NCBI GenBank assembly: GCA_963808725.1
Contig: CAWEGO010000002.1
Span: forward strand, 744,001-808,000
DNA length: 64,000 nucleotides
DNA from: JAHFUA01 sp963808725
Lineage (GTDB): Bacteria; Acidobacteriota; Terriglobia; Terriglobales; Acidobacteriaceae
Reading direction: 5' to 3'
The stretch's first letter is position 1. Each line of letters begins with the position of its first letter. Under the pieces are notes generated by a model. The model was not told the origin of the DNA. It saw nothing but the letters and a program-made list of their open reading frames with translations, and did not search any database. The position numbers were made by a program, and so were the translations under genes. Of the stretch, positions 1 to 8,999 are shown one piece after another.

Positions 1-17
1 ACCGTGTGGTAAGGAGT

Positions 18-68
18 AGGGGTCCTTCGACTCGCGCGCCAAAATCGGGCGCGCTCGCTCAGGATGAC
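18..68. repeat. Intergenic repeat, right end of a GTCATCCTGAGC-type element
   Basis: This 51-base stretch recurs at 19611-19661 with two differences. It contains an inverted pair around CGCGCGCC and GGGCGCGC and ends with CTCAGGATGAC, the terminal motif shared by the elements at 9917-10071 and 12039-12245. The left part lies before the window. Confidence 0.7.
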
Positions 69-88
69 AGGGGAGGGTTCAACCACCA

Positions 89-517
89 CTACTGCTGCCG
101 GGCCCGGTGCTCTTTGAGGATGCAGCGATCCATCACCACGAAGATGCCGGCCTGGCGCGCCTTTTCCGCGGCCTGCTCGTGAATGACGCCCTCCTGCATC
201 CACACGGCGGGAACCGCAAGAGCGATCGCCTGGTCCACCACCTCAGGGACGAACTCCGAGCGGCGGAAGATATCCACTAGGTCGATCTTCTCCGGCACGT
301 CCTTCAGCGACGCGTAGGCCTTCTCGCCCAGCGCGCTTTGGATATTGGGATTGACCGGAATGATGCGGTACCCCTGCTGCTGCATGTACAGAGCCACGCC
401 GTGGCTGGGACGTAATGGCCTATTGGAAAGCCCTACCACCGCGATGGTTCTCGCCGTCTTCAGCAAATCGCCAATGGGATCAGAAGCGCTGGCAGGCAAA
501 GTGGCACTCCGGTTCAA
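89..517 (-). CDS. CoA-binding protein, YccU type
   Basis: Small cytosolic protein of 142 aa, predicted to bind CoA or a similar nucleotide (CoA_binding_2 family). The Rossmann start AVVGLSNRP is at about residues 27-35 and is followed by GYRIIPVNPN; VWMQEGVIHEQAA and VVMDRCILKEH complete the family pattern, so the domain is full length. No reaction is established for the family. The start is a TTG directly behind AGGAG. The first internal ATG, at residue 45, would remove the binding fold, so TTG is preferred. It lies 21 bases after the helical-repeat gene and is probably the last gene of an operon that begins with the RodZ-like gene. Confidence 0.85.
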   Translation of the reverse strand: MNRSATLPASASDPIGDLLKTARTIAVVGLSNRPLRPSHGVALYMQQQGYRIIPVNPNIQSALGEKAYASLKDVPEKIDLVDIFRRSEFVPEVVDQAIALAVPAVWMQEGVIHEQAAEKARQAGIFVVMDRCILKEHRARQQ

Positions 518-538
518 CTCCTGATTCTATGGGGTACG

Positions 539-1678
539 TCACCGCATTCCGGCGGCGATTTTCTTCTGGTTGTAGAGTTTGGTGGCCAGCTTGCGGATGG
601 TCTCGGGGATGTTCTTGTTGGCCACCAGCACTCTCAGGTCGTTGAGCAGCAGATGGGGGAGCAGCGTCAGCGAGATATCAATAGGCGAGCGCGGATTGTT
701 CACCAGCGCCTTCACCACGGCGTAGGACTTCATGAACTTGCGCTTCAGGGTGATACCGCGCAGCACGCTCTCCTGTACATTGCGCATGGAGGCTAAGACC
801 TCGACCTCATTCTCCGCCAGCTTGGGAGATTCCAGCACGGCCAGCGCCACCACCTTGCAGCCGTCACGGATGAGGATGAAGCGCTCTTCGCGGCTTCCCT
901 TCATGGCCAATTGAACGCGCGCGGAGACGCCGAGCGTGGCGATTCGCTGCAGGGTGGAGAGACGCTTTTGCTGGACGGGATCGGCAGCGGCCTGAGCCGC
1001 ATGGGCCTGGATCGCCGGCAGGACTTCGAGGGTACAGATGGCGTCATCAAGCGGCGCAGCATGGTCGCTGTCACCGAAGCCCAGGCCGAGAATGTCGCCT
1101 TTGAGCGCGACCAGGGCGAACGGTTTTCCCTCTTCGGCCGCGATCTCGGCCGCGTGCGCCACTTCGTAGTCGGTGGATTCGTCAGGCTGAAGCGGTTCCG
1201 CTTGCTGGCCGAGGAGCGCCAGCAACTCACGCACGCGCACGGCTTCGCGGTCCTCCAGACGCTGGTTGCCGGCGAGGGCGTGCAGCAGGTTGGCGGTGGT
1301 CTGCACCCGTGTGCTGGCGAGCACGAGGGGAATGATCTCGCGCGAAGCGTGGTGCGCAATCTCCGCCACCCGCGATTCGGGTACCGCGGGATTCTCCAGC
1401 AGAGCCGGCAACAGGCGCGGCCGCAGGTTCTCCGGCTTGCTGAGGTAATCGAGCACCGCCGGGCAAGCCTGGGGATCGGCAGCGGTAGCCAGCGACGAGG
1501 CCTCGTCCCAGCCCGCCAGAGTCATCCGCGATTGCTCGGAAAAGACGGGGTTGGCGGTGAGGTGAACCAGGATCTCGATCATCTCCGCCGGGGGCAGAGC
1601 CAGCGCGCCCTTGGACGCCGCGCGCATAAGATTGGCCGGTACCGCCGACTGGCGGATGAGCTCGATCATTCGCGCCAT
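539..1678 (-). CDS. Helical-repeat protein of unknown function
   Basis: I do not recognise the family. The 379 aa are rich in Leu and Ala and contain repeated short helical units with the flavour of HEAT-like repeats, for example LLENPAVPESRVAEIA and LLHALAGNQRL. A basic, well-structured C-terminal third holds NNPRSPIDISLTLLPHLLLN. There is no signal peptide and no clear membrane segment, so it is probably cytosolic. It starts 10 bases after the RodZ-like gene and ends 21 bases before the CoA-binding gene, which argues for one transcript. A scaffold or adaptor role would fit such repeats, but that is inference only. Confidence 0.75.
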   Translation of the reverse strand: MARMIELIRQSAVPANLMRAASKGALALPPAEMIEILVHLTANPVFSEQSRMTLAGWDEASSLATAADPQACPAVLDYLSKPENLRPRLLPALLENPAVPESRVAEIAHHASREIIPLVLASTRVQTTANLLHALAGNQRLEDREAVRVRELLALLGQQAEPLQPDESTDYEVAHAAEIAAEEGKPFALVALKGDILGLGFGDSDHAAPLDDAICTLEVLPAIQAHAAQAAADPVQQKRLSTLQRIATLGVSARVQLAMKGSREERFILIRDGCKVVALAVLESPKLAENEVEVLASMRNVQESVLRGITLKRKFMKSYAVVKALVNNPRSPIDISLTLLPHLLLNDLRVLVANKNIPETIRKLATKLYNQKKIAAGMR

Positions 1679-1688
1679 AGTGGACCCC

Positions 1689-2642
1689 TTAGCGTTGCAC
1701 GCCGGCGGCGGTGAGGGTCAGCGTAGCCATCTGGTTTTCGTCTCCGAAAGGTGGCACCGGCTGGCCGTTGAAGAAGACTTCCACCCCCGCCGCATTCCCC
1801 GTCTTGATGACCACTTGTTTGGTGGCGCGCACGCGCTTCTCCGCCGGCGGGACCAGCACGCCTTCGCTGGTCAATTTACCGTCGGCCACGATCTGCACCC
1901 AGGCATCCTCGGTGGCGCGGATCTGCACCACGAAGTCGGAAGACCGTGCTGGCGGGGGTGGGGATGGGGCAGCAGCCGGCGCCCGCGGGGGCGGGGATGG
2001 AGCCGCAGCCGCAACTGGCGGGGCCGGGCGAGCGGTCGCCGGAGTGCTGGTGGCTACCTCTACGGGCTTGGCTTTGGTAACCGATTTCTTGTTCTTGGTG
2101 GCAGCCGGCGGAGTCGGAGTCGGAGGCGCCGCCACCTCGGGGACGCTTTGAGGTGCAACACTGGCGGGCGCCGGCGAGGTGGCTGCCGTCGGCTCGGGAT
2201 TGCGCGAACGCGCCGTCCATTCCGCCTCGACCAGGCGAACCACAGACGGTCCCAGCTTCCGAAGCGCCGCAATCGCAGTCACCAGGAGCACCACGACCAA
2301 GGCAATGGCCCGCCAGTTGGGCTGCCCCTCGGCACGTTGTCCCAAAATAACCGCGCGGGGCTCGGGCGGATCGGGCAGGGGTTGCTCCTGTTCGCCCCCG
2401 GAAGCTACGACGAAGTCGGCCACCGCCTGGTCTTCGTCGATGCCCAAGTAATGGGCGTAAGCCCGGACAAAGCCTTTGTTGAAGATGCCACCGGGAAGCT
2501 TGTCGAACTCTTCCTCTTCCAAGGCCTGCAGGCAGCGGCTGGTGATCTTGGTGGACTCGGAGATTTCCTCCAGCGTGATGCCGCGCATCTCACGCTCGCG
2601 TTGCAAGCGTTCGCCGAACGAGCCCATAGCTGCGGCCATCAT
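1689..2642 (-). CDS. RodZ-like HTH membrane protein with C-terminal DUF4115
   Basis: Inner-membrane protein of 317 aa. Residues 7-75 are an HTH_25 domain (FGERLQREREMRGITLEEIS). A single membrane segment lies at about 112-129 (AIALVVVLLVTAIAAL), followed by a long Pro/Ala linker at about 150-235. The C-terminal domain at about 236-316 has the DUF4115 pattern (DFVVQIRATEDAWVQIVADG). This is the RodZ order; in other bacteria RodZ links MreB to the elongation machinery. Here mreB is not nearby, so the cell-shape role is inferred from domain order. Several Met codons lie at the start; MGSFGERLQ at residue 6 is an alternative start. It is divergent from the GGDEF gene. Confidence 0.85.
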   Translation of the reverse strand: MMAAAMGSFGERLQREREMRGITLEEISESTKITSRCLQALEEEEFDKLPGGIFNKGFVRAYAHYLGIDEDQAVADFVVASGGEQEQPLPDPPEPRAVILGQRAEGQPNWRAIALVVVLLVTAIAALRKLGPSVVRLVEAEWTARSRNPEPTAATSPAPASVAPQSVPEVAAPPTPTPPAATKNKKSVTKAKPVEVATSTPATARPAPPVAAAAPSPPPRAPAAAPSPPPPARSSDFVVQIRATEDAWVQIVADGKLTSEGVLVPPAEKRVRATKQVVIKTGNAAGVEVFFNGQPVPPFGDENQMATLTLTAAGVQR

Positions 2643-2751
2643 AGGGAGGGGCTATGGGCGTGTCAACGGCGGAAAGTGCTAAGTCCTCTGGTACCAAGGA
2701 TTTCGGACATGGCCCGATGGTTACTGAAGTGTGCCCCGGGGCGGACATTTT

Positions 2752-2781
2752 TTGCCTGCTCGGGAAACCTGAAGCTATAAT
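2752..2781 (+). promoter_or_regulatory. Sigma-70-type promoter of the GAF-GGDEF gene
   Basis: TTGCCT at 2752-2757 and a perfect TATAAT at 2776-2781 are 18 bases apart. Transcription would begin near 2788. That excludes the upstream start at 2654 and supports translation from the ATG at 2819. Confidence 0.7.
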
Positions 2782-2818
2782 GCGCCCACCGGCTTTCGCT
2801 GTGACCGTGCACCTTTCC

Positions 2819-3868
<1,050 letters not shown>

Positions 3869-4091
3869 GCCCAGCAGTCAGCAATCAGCACTCAGCCGGA
3901 GCAGCGTGGGAAAGGCGCCTGCGTGCGCGCTCGGACCTCTAGGCAAACCCCCACAAGCCGTCGCTGCCGCGACGTTGTGAGAGCGAAGGCCTATGGGCGC
4001 ATGCGCCAGCCGGGTAGAATGATCCCGCACGTGCGACGCACGTGTGAGGCACGGGGCCGTCCGAGCGCAACAGGACAGCCCGAGGATCCAA

Positions 4092-5036
4092 ATGATTAAC
4101 GATAAAGGCCCACTTTACTGCGACGAGGCACTCGATAAGGTCGCGTTGGGCCTTACGGTTCTATGGTCTGCATGCCTCACCGACCTCCTGACACACAAGC
4201 ACCTGTACCAGAAGGCGAGCTTCAACGCTACCGACGTGACTAAGCTCATAGCCGCTCGTGTATTGAAAAACCATAAGGATCAGTTCGAGGCGGACCTTCC
4301 AACGCTGATCGAGGAGCACATTGCGCCAGGAACGAGTCAAATCCACGTCAGGCCTCGGAACACACAGCACCCTAGACCGGTACCGACGCTGTTAGTCACA
4401 AACCTCAAGCTGTTCTGTTCAACATGTGGGCAGCGAGAGGCATTTGCGCCGATTTGGTATAACGACATAACTAATTCGATGGCTGAGCCGGTTCTAGTAG
4501 GAGGTACGTCGCGTCCGTCCTCTTTTAGAGACCAACAGCTATTCGTCCTCATTTACCAGTGCCAAGTCTGTATCGGAGCGCCCATCGCCTTCTTGGTTAA
4601 GAGAAAGGGAACCTCGCTAATGCTAGAAGGCCGCTCTCCGATGGAAACAGTGGAGGTTCCGGCCTATGTTCCGAAGGCGGAATCGAAGTTTTACCGGGAT
4701 GCTCTCGTGGCTATGCATGGCGGGAAGACGCTGGCTGCGCTGTTTTATCTCCGTACCTTCATCGACCAATTCGCTCGGCGCGTGACGGGGTTGCAGGGGA
4801 AAGTCACAGGTGAGACGATTCTGGACCAGTACAATGGCAGCATCCCTGAGGACCTGCGGGGCCGGATGCCTTCACTGCGCGATTTGTATGAAAAGCTCAG
4901 CGAGGCTCTCCACTCGGCCAAGGAGGATGCCGATCTGTTCGAGGTCACCAAGGAACAGATCGATAGCCATTTTGACATTCGGCGCGCTCACAAAATTGCC
5001 GAAGAGATGCCTCCCCAGAAGACCGGAGCGGGCTGA
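4092..5036 (+). CDS. DUF4145-like (HEPN-related) zinc-ribbon protein
   Basis: 314 aa from an ATG with GAGG six bases ahead; the frame is open 48 bases further back without a better site. The middle has two Cys pairs (CSTCG and CQVC) that look like a split zinc ribbon. The C-terminal third (ALFYLRTFIDQFARRV ... LYEKLSEALHSA) resembles DUF4145, a helical family related to HEPN domains and common in defence and accessory loci. No catalytic motif is certain. It is followed 29 bases later by a second HEPN-like gene on the same strand. Codon choice is less GC-biased than in pyrG or proS, which suggests transfer. Confidence 0.65.
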   Translation: MINDKGPLYCDEALDKVALGLTVLWSACLTDLLTHKHLYQKASFNATDVTKLIAARVLKNHKDQFEADLPTLIEEHIAPGTSQIHVRPRNTQHPRPVPTLLVTNLKLFCSTCGQREAFAPIWYNDITNSMAEPVLVGGTSRPSSFRDQQLFVLIYQCQVCIGAPIAFLVKRKGTSLMLEGRSPMETVEVPAYVPKAESKFYRDALVAMHGGKTLAALFYLRTFIDQFARRVTGLQGKVTGETILDQYNGSIPEDLRGRMPSLRDLYEKLSEALHSAKEDADLFEVTKEQIDSHFDIRRAHKIAEEMPPQKTGAG

Positions 5037-5065
5037 AATTCGGTACCCGCAAGTCGGGGCAACGC

Positions 5066-5629
5066 GTGGATACGAAGACCTTCATTGCCGAGATCACCAA
5101 GGCGCTCGCATGGCCGGTGGGACTCATCACGCTCGGCCTCATTTTTAGGGCGCATGTCGGCGGGCTTCTCGAGGGCATGAGACTCCGCCGCATTAAAAAG
5201 GGTGAATGGTCGGCTGATTTCGAGGCCGGGGCGCAGGAAGTTCGTGCAGACCTACCCGAAGCCTCTCAAACAGCGACGCGGCCAGCGGTCGTTCCGGGGC
5301 TTCTGAACGAGGAAACCGAGCACCTGATTGATGTTGCGCCAGCTGCAGCAATCTCGCAAACGTGGAATCAACTCGAGGGCCTCGTGGCGGCTGCTGCCAT
5401 GCGCGCAGGCATAGCAGCAAAGCTGCTTCCGGAGGTTCTGCGTGCTCTCGTGGACAAGGGGGCGATTCAATCCTCGGTGAGGGATTCCATTCTGGGCTTG
5501 CGGAACATGCGCAACTTAGCCGTACACGCGCCTGGGGAACGAGTAACGCCGAGACAAGCGCGTGAATTCGTTACAATGGCTGAGGCGGTGATGTGGAGCT
5601 TGGAACAAAACCTTAGAAAGAACGGATAG
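5066..5629 (+). CDS. Membrane-anchored HEPN-like protein
   Basis: 187 aa. Residues 14-28 (LAWPVGLITLGLIF) could span or attach to the membrane. The C-terminal half is all-helical and contains RNLAVH at residues 149-154, which matches the R-X4-6-H signature of HEPN ribonuclease-type domains. HEPN proteins often act as RNases in toxin, abortive-infection or stress systems, but many are inactive; activity here is untested. Together with the preceding DUF4145-like gene it forms a two-gene unit whose 3' end abuts the remnant of a FitB-type toxin. Confidence 0.6.
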   Translation: MDTKTFIAEITKALAWPVGLITLGLIFRAHVGGLLEGMRLRRIKKGEWSADFEAGAQEVRADLPEASQTATRPAVVPGLLNEETEHLIDVAPAAAISQTWNQLEGLVAAAAMRAGIAAKLLPEVLRALVDKGAIQSSVRDSILGLRNMRNLAVHAPGERVTPRQAREFVTMAEAVMWSLEQNLRKNG

Positions 5630-5639
5630 GGAAAGACCC

Positions 5640-5731
5640 GGCACCGGCCGTCTTCCGCGACTCCATACGGCGACACGAGATGACTGGGGCCGCGTCAGCT
5701 CGGGGACCACATCGGTGTCGAGGATGATCAT
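5640..5731 (-). pseudogene. Truncated FitB/VapC-type PIN toxin
   Basis: The first about 25 codons (MIILDTDVVPELTRPQ) are the N-terminus of a FitB-type PIN nuclease, including the first catalytic Asp. The frame then continues into sequence with no PIN similarity and runs antisense into the HEPN gene. The ATG overlaps the antitoxin stop by four bases (ATGA), the usual arrangement of such pairs. The remaining about 110 residues, with the other acidic residues, are missing, so the toxin must be dead. The exact breakpoint between 5635 and 5680 is uncertain. Confidence 0.6.
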
Positions 5732-5976
5732 TCGCCAGAGTGGGGCGGCAGGCGCACAGCGTCACGCCGCGGCAATTCAAGCCTGATCCCACCGAAAGCT
5801 GCAAATCGCCGCCGGATGGCCTCCGCTAGGTTCTTCCTGGCCGGCCGGGAAGTTGACAGACAGGAGCGCAGGATCTCCCGGGCTTCCTCTTCCATCGAGC
5901 GTCCATGTTGGGCGGCTTGGATTCTCAACCGCGTTTTGGTCTTCTCGTCGAGCCGGCGAATCGTCAGGGTTGCCAT
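5728..5976 (-). CDS. FitA-type ribbon-helix-helix antitoxin
   Basis: 82 aa. Residues 1-40 (MATLTIRRLDEKTKTRLRIQ followed by AAQHGRSMEEEAREILR) are a FitA/VapB ribbon-helix-helix DNA-binding domain; the C-terminal tail would wrap the toxin. It is complete, but its partner toxin directly downstream is cut off after about 25 codons, so it is an orphan antitoxin. Its ATG lies only six bases after the stop of the secreted-protein gene upstream, so it may be read from that transcript. Confidence 0.8.
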   Translation of the reverse strand: MATLTIRRLDEKTKTRLRIQAAQHGRSMEEEAREILRSCLSTSRPARKNLAEAIRRRFAAFGGIRLELPRRDAVRLPPHSGE

Positions 5977-5982
5977 GTCGCT

Positions 5983-6963
5983 CTACTTCTGCCTCGTCCC
6001 CAGCGCCGGCGATTCGTCCGTGCCGGTCTTCGAGGGCGGCGGCTGGACCGGTTTCGAGGCGCCGGGATTGGCCGGGGCCGAAGGGTCCACGCCGAAATCC
6101 CACACGTAAAGATTGATCTGCTTCTCGTCCAGCATCTCGGCCAAGGCATACTCGCCCGGATCGAGCTCCCGGGTGGGAGTCACCTTGACCCAATCTCCAG
6201 AAAACGGCTCGGCCAGCATCTCGATGACACTCTCCTGCTGCGAAACCTTGCCGGTCATAGCGATCTTCAGGTTGCTCACCACGCGCGAGTCTTTCTTGCT
6301 CCGTAGCCGCAGGAGGCGGAAACGGTGGGCGGGATCGACCGGCTTGGAGCCGGCCGGGGTATCGTCGTTGGTGTCCACGTCCACGTAGATCTCCGGCCGA
6401 GTCCGGTGCGACTGCACGCGGGCGTGCGCGCCGGAAATTTCGATGCCCTGCTTCATCGAGGACAGCGGGTTGATGGCCGCGCGCAGCACGTTCTTGCCAG
6501 TGTCCTTCCGGACTTCCCCGCCGCTCTGCACCAGTTCCACCAGTTGCGGCTGGCCGTGGAACGTGTCCAGCAGAAAAACGCCGCCGTTGGCGGGCAGCTT
6601 GATGCCGGGGGCAACCAGGGGCGTCCGGGCATCCTCGGCCCGGCGCGCCTCCTCGCCTTCGGCCGAAATTTCCTTGGTTTCCTCGGAGATGCGGTCGGTG
6701 GCGCTCTCTTTCTCCCACTTCTCGGTGGCGGGCCAGTCCACCATGCTGTTGGGAACCTCTTCCCAGTCGTAGCGCTCGGCGCTGTAGTAGCGCACGCGAT
6801 CGCCGTGGATCTCCCACTTGGTGGCCGGCTGGTAGCTGCCGTCCTTAAGGATGAGCCGCTTGGTGAGCTCCGGGTTCTGGGCGCGTGCGCAGGGCCAGGG
6901 AAGGACAAAGGCCAGCAACAGCGCGAATACGAATGCTTCGGCGCTCAGGACGAGCCTGCGCAT
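5983..6963 (-). CDS. Secreted protein of unknown function
   Basis: 326 aa with a Sec signal peptide at about 1-28 (FVFALLLAFVLPWPCARAQ). The mature part begins LTKRLILKDGSYQPATKWEI, a pattern seen in Acidobacteria-type secreted proteins. It continues with a charged linker and a beta-rich region, and ends in a Pro-rich tail. No catalytic motif is visible. It is probably periplasmic or surface-attached. It is transcribed away from pyrG and just ahead of the orphan antitoxin. Confidence 0.7.
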   Translation of the reverse strand: MRRLVLSAEAFVFALLLAFVLPWPCARAQNPELTKRLILKDGSYQPATKWEIHGDRVRYYSAERYDWEEVPNSMVDWPATEKWEKESATDRISEETKEISAEGEEARRAEDARTPLVAPGIKLPANGGVFLLDTFHGQPQLVELVQSGGEVRKDTGKNVLRAAINPLSSMKQGIEISGAHARVQSHRTRPEIYVDVDTNDDTPAGSKPVDPAHRFRLLRLRSKKDSRVVSNLKIAMTGKVSQQESVIEMLAEPFSGDWVKVTPTRELDPGEYALAEMLDEKQINLYVWDFGVDPSAPANPGASKPVQPPPSKTGTDESPALGTRQK

Positions 6964-7017
6964 ACCTGTCTATGTTAACGGCAGCAGACTCTTCTTGCAC
7001 GATGCGGAATTTGGGTG

Positions 7018-7050
7018 CCCCACCCTTGGCCGGTTTTGCCAAGGGTGGGG
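7018..7050. repeat. Perfect palindrome with 13-bp arms (REP-like)
   Basis: CCCCACCCTTGGC at 7018-7030 and its exact complement at 7038-7050 are separated by CGGTTTT. The same palindrome, inverted and with one loop change, lies inside lhr at 23305-23337. Here it sits between the divergent secreted-protein gene and pyrG. Confidence 0.85.
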
Positions 7051-7186
7051 GTGTTGAAAATTCCCACCCGCCAATAGCCAAGAGCGCCGTACTCCGCGCT
7101 AGCCTGCACTCCGGTTTTCAGGCATAATTGGTCGTGCACCCCTCCGGAACGCACAAACTACTAGAAAAACTCAGGGTGAGGACGAG

Positions 7187-8869
7187 ATGTCGGCCAAATA
7201 CATCTTCGTGACCGGTGGTGTCGTGTCTTCTTTGGGCAAAGGTCTGGCTGCGGCATCGGTAGGCTGCCTGCTGGAGAGCCGTGGGCTGAAGGTCAACCTG
7301 ATGAAGATGGACCCCTACCTCAACGTCGATCCCGGCACCATGTCGCCGTTCCAGCACGGCGAGGTCTTCGTCACCGACGACGGCGCCGAAACCGACCTCG
7401 ACCTCGGCCACTACGAGCGCTTCACCCATGCCCGCCTCAGCCGCGATAACAACTGGACCACGGGACGCGTCTACGAGCAGATCATCACCAAGGAACGCCG
7501 TGGCGATTATCTCGGCAAGACCGTCCAAGTCATCCCGCACGTCACCAACGAGATCAAGGCGGCGATGAAAAAAGTCGCGCAGGATGTGGACGTGGTGCTG
7601 GTCGAGATCGGCGGCACGGTGGGCGACATCGAGTCGCTGCCCTTCCTGGAAGCCATCCGCCAGATGCGCCAGGACCTGGGGCGCGAGAACACGCTGTTCA
7701 TGCACGTGACGCTGGTGCCGTTCATTGCCGCCGCCAGCGAACTGAAGACCAAGCCCACGCAGCACTCGGTGAAGGAACTGCTCTCCATCGGGATCCAGCC
7801 CGACGTCCTGCTGTGCCGCACCGACCGCTTCCTCTCCAAGGACATCAAGTCCAAGATCGCTCTCTTCTGCAACGTCGAGGAAGAGGCCGTGATCACTGCC
7901 AAAGACGTGGCTTCGATCTATGAGGTACCGCTGCAGTTCGCCAAGGAAGGCGTGGATGCGCTAATCCTGAGATATCTGCACCTGCAGGCGCGCGAGCCCG
8001 ATCTCGTGCCGTGGGAAGACCTGGTGCGGCGGGTTTACAACCCGAAAGATGAGGTCTCGATCGCCATCGTCGGCAAGTATGTTGAGTACGAAGACTCGTA
8101 TAAGTCGCTCAAGGAAGCGCTGGTGCACGGCGCGCTCGCCTTCAACCTGAAGCCCAACCTGGTGTGGGTGGAAGCCGAGGGTCTGGAAGGCAAAGACAAG
8201 AACGACCGCAGCTACGAATCGCAGCTCGATGAATTCGACGGCATCCTGGTGCCGGGCGGCTTCGGCAAGCGCGGCATCAGCGGGATGCTGAACGGCATCC
8301 GCTACGCGCGCGAGAGGAAAGTCCCATACTTCGGCATCTGCCTGGGGATGCAGACCGCCTGCATCGAGTTCGCCCGCAACGTCTGCGGCTTGGAGGGTGC
8401 GGATTCGAGCGAGTTCGATCCGGCGACGCCGCATCGCGTCATCTACAAGCTGCGCGAGCTGCGCGGCATCGACGAGCTCGGCGGCACCATGCGCCTGGGC
8501 GCCTGGACCTGCAAGCTGACGCCCGGTTCATTCGCTGCGAAGGCTTACGGGACGCTGGAAATCAGCGAGCGCCATCGCCATCGCTACGAATTCAACCGCG
8601 AATACGAAGCGGTGCTCACCGGCGGCGGGCTGGCCATCACCGGCGCCACCCCCGACGGAACCTATGTCGAGATCGTCGAGATACCCAACCATCCTTATTT
8701 CCTGGGCTGCCAGTTCCATCCTGAGTTCAAGTCGAAGCCGCTCGAGCCGCATCCGCTGTTCAAGGCATTTATGGGCGCGTCGTATGAAAACCGGCTGCGG
8801 AAGCGCGCGCAGAAAGCAACTGCAGAAGTCGAGCTCTTCCTCAGGCCGGAGAAGGTGGGAAAGCGGTAA
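7187..8869 (+). CDS. pyrG: CTP synthase
   Basis: 560 aa, full length. It makes CTP from UTP, ATP and glutamine. The synthetase half begins YIFVTGGVVSSLGKGLAAAS and contains the MDPYLNVDPGTMSPFQHGEV and TDDGAETDLDLGHYERF blocks. The class I glutaminase half has nucleophile Cys385 in GICLGMQ and the His511/Glu513 pair in FHPEF. CTP is the activating nucleotide for Kdo, which fits the kdsA and kdsD genes just downstream. The gap to kdsA is filled by repeats, so co-transcription is possible but not proven. Confidence 0.98.
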   Translation: MSAKYIFVTGGVVSSLGKGLAAASVGCLLESRGLKVNLMKMDPYLNVDPGTMSPFQHGEVFVTDDGAETDLDLGHYERFTHARLSRDNNWTTGRVYEQIITKERRGDYLGKTVQVIPHVTNEIKAAMKKVAQDVDVVLVEIGGTVGDIESLPFLEAIRQMRQDLGRENTLFMHVTLVPFIAAASELKTKPTQHSVKELLSIGIQPDVLLCRTDRFLSKDIKSKIALFCNVEEEAVITAKDVASIYEVPLQFAKEGVDALILRYLHLQAREPDLVPWEDLVRRVYNPKDEVSIAIVGKYVEYEDSYKSLKEALVHGALAFNLKPNLVWVEAEGLEGKDKNDRSYESQLDEFDGILVPGGFGKRGISGMLNGIRYARERKVPYFGICLGMQTACIEFARNVCGLEGADSSEFDPATPHRVIYKLRELRGIDELGGTMRLGAWTCKLTPGSFAAKAYGTLEISERHRHRYEFNREYEAVLTGGGLAITGATPDGTYVEIVEIPNHPYFLGCQFHPEFKSKPLEPHPLFKAFMGASYENRLRKRAQKATAEVELFLRPEKVGKR

Positions 8870-8919
8870 GATTCCACCGCCGAGACGCCGAGCACGCCGA
8901 GATCAAAAGAACCGCTTCT

Positions 8920-8972
8920 GGCTTTTGGCTCTTGGCTTTTGGCCAAAAGCTAAAAGCCAACAGCCGAGAGCC
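8920..8972. repeat. Palindromic GGCTTTTGGCC repeat, copy 1
   Basis: Low-complexity palindromic sequence built from GGCTCTTGGCTTTTGGCC and its complement. Related copies are at 9844-9883, 10935-10990 and 55995-56026. It can fold into a long hairpin and may end or stabilise the pyrG transcript. Confidence 0.75.
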
Positions 8973-8999
8973 CTTTGACTGACAACTGGTAACTGACAA

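Noticed and set aside
2654..2818. N-terminal extension of the GGDEF protein
   Set aside because: A TATAAT promoter lies inside it and family similarity starts only after 2819.
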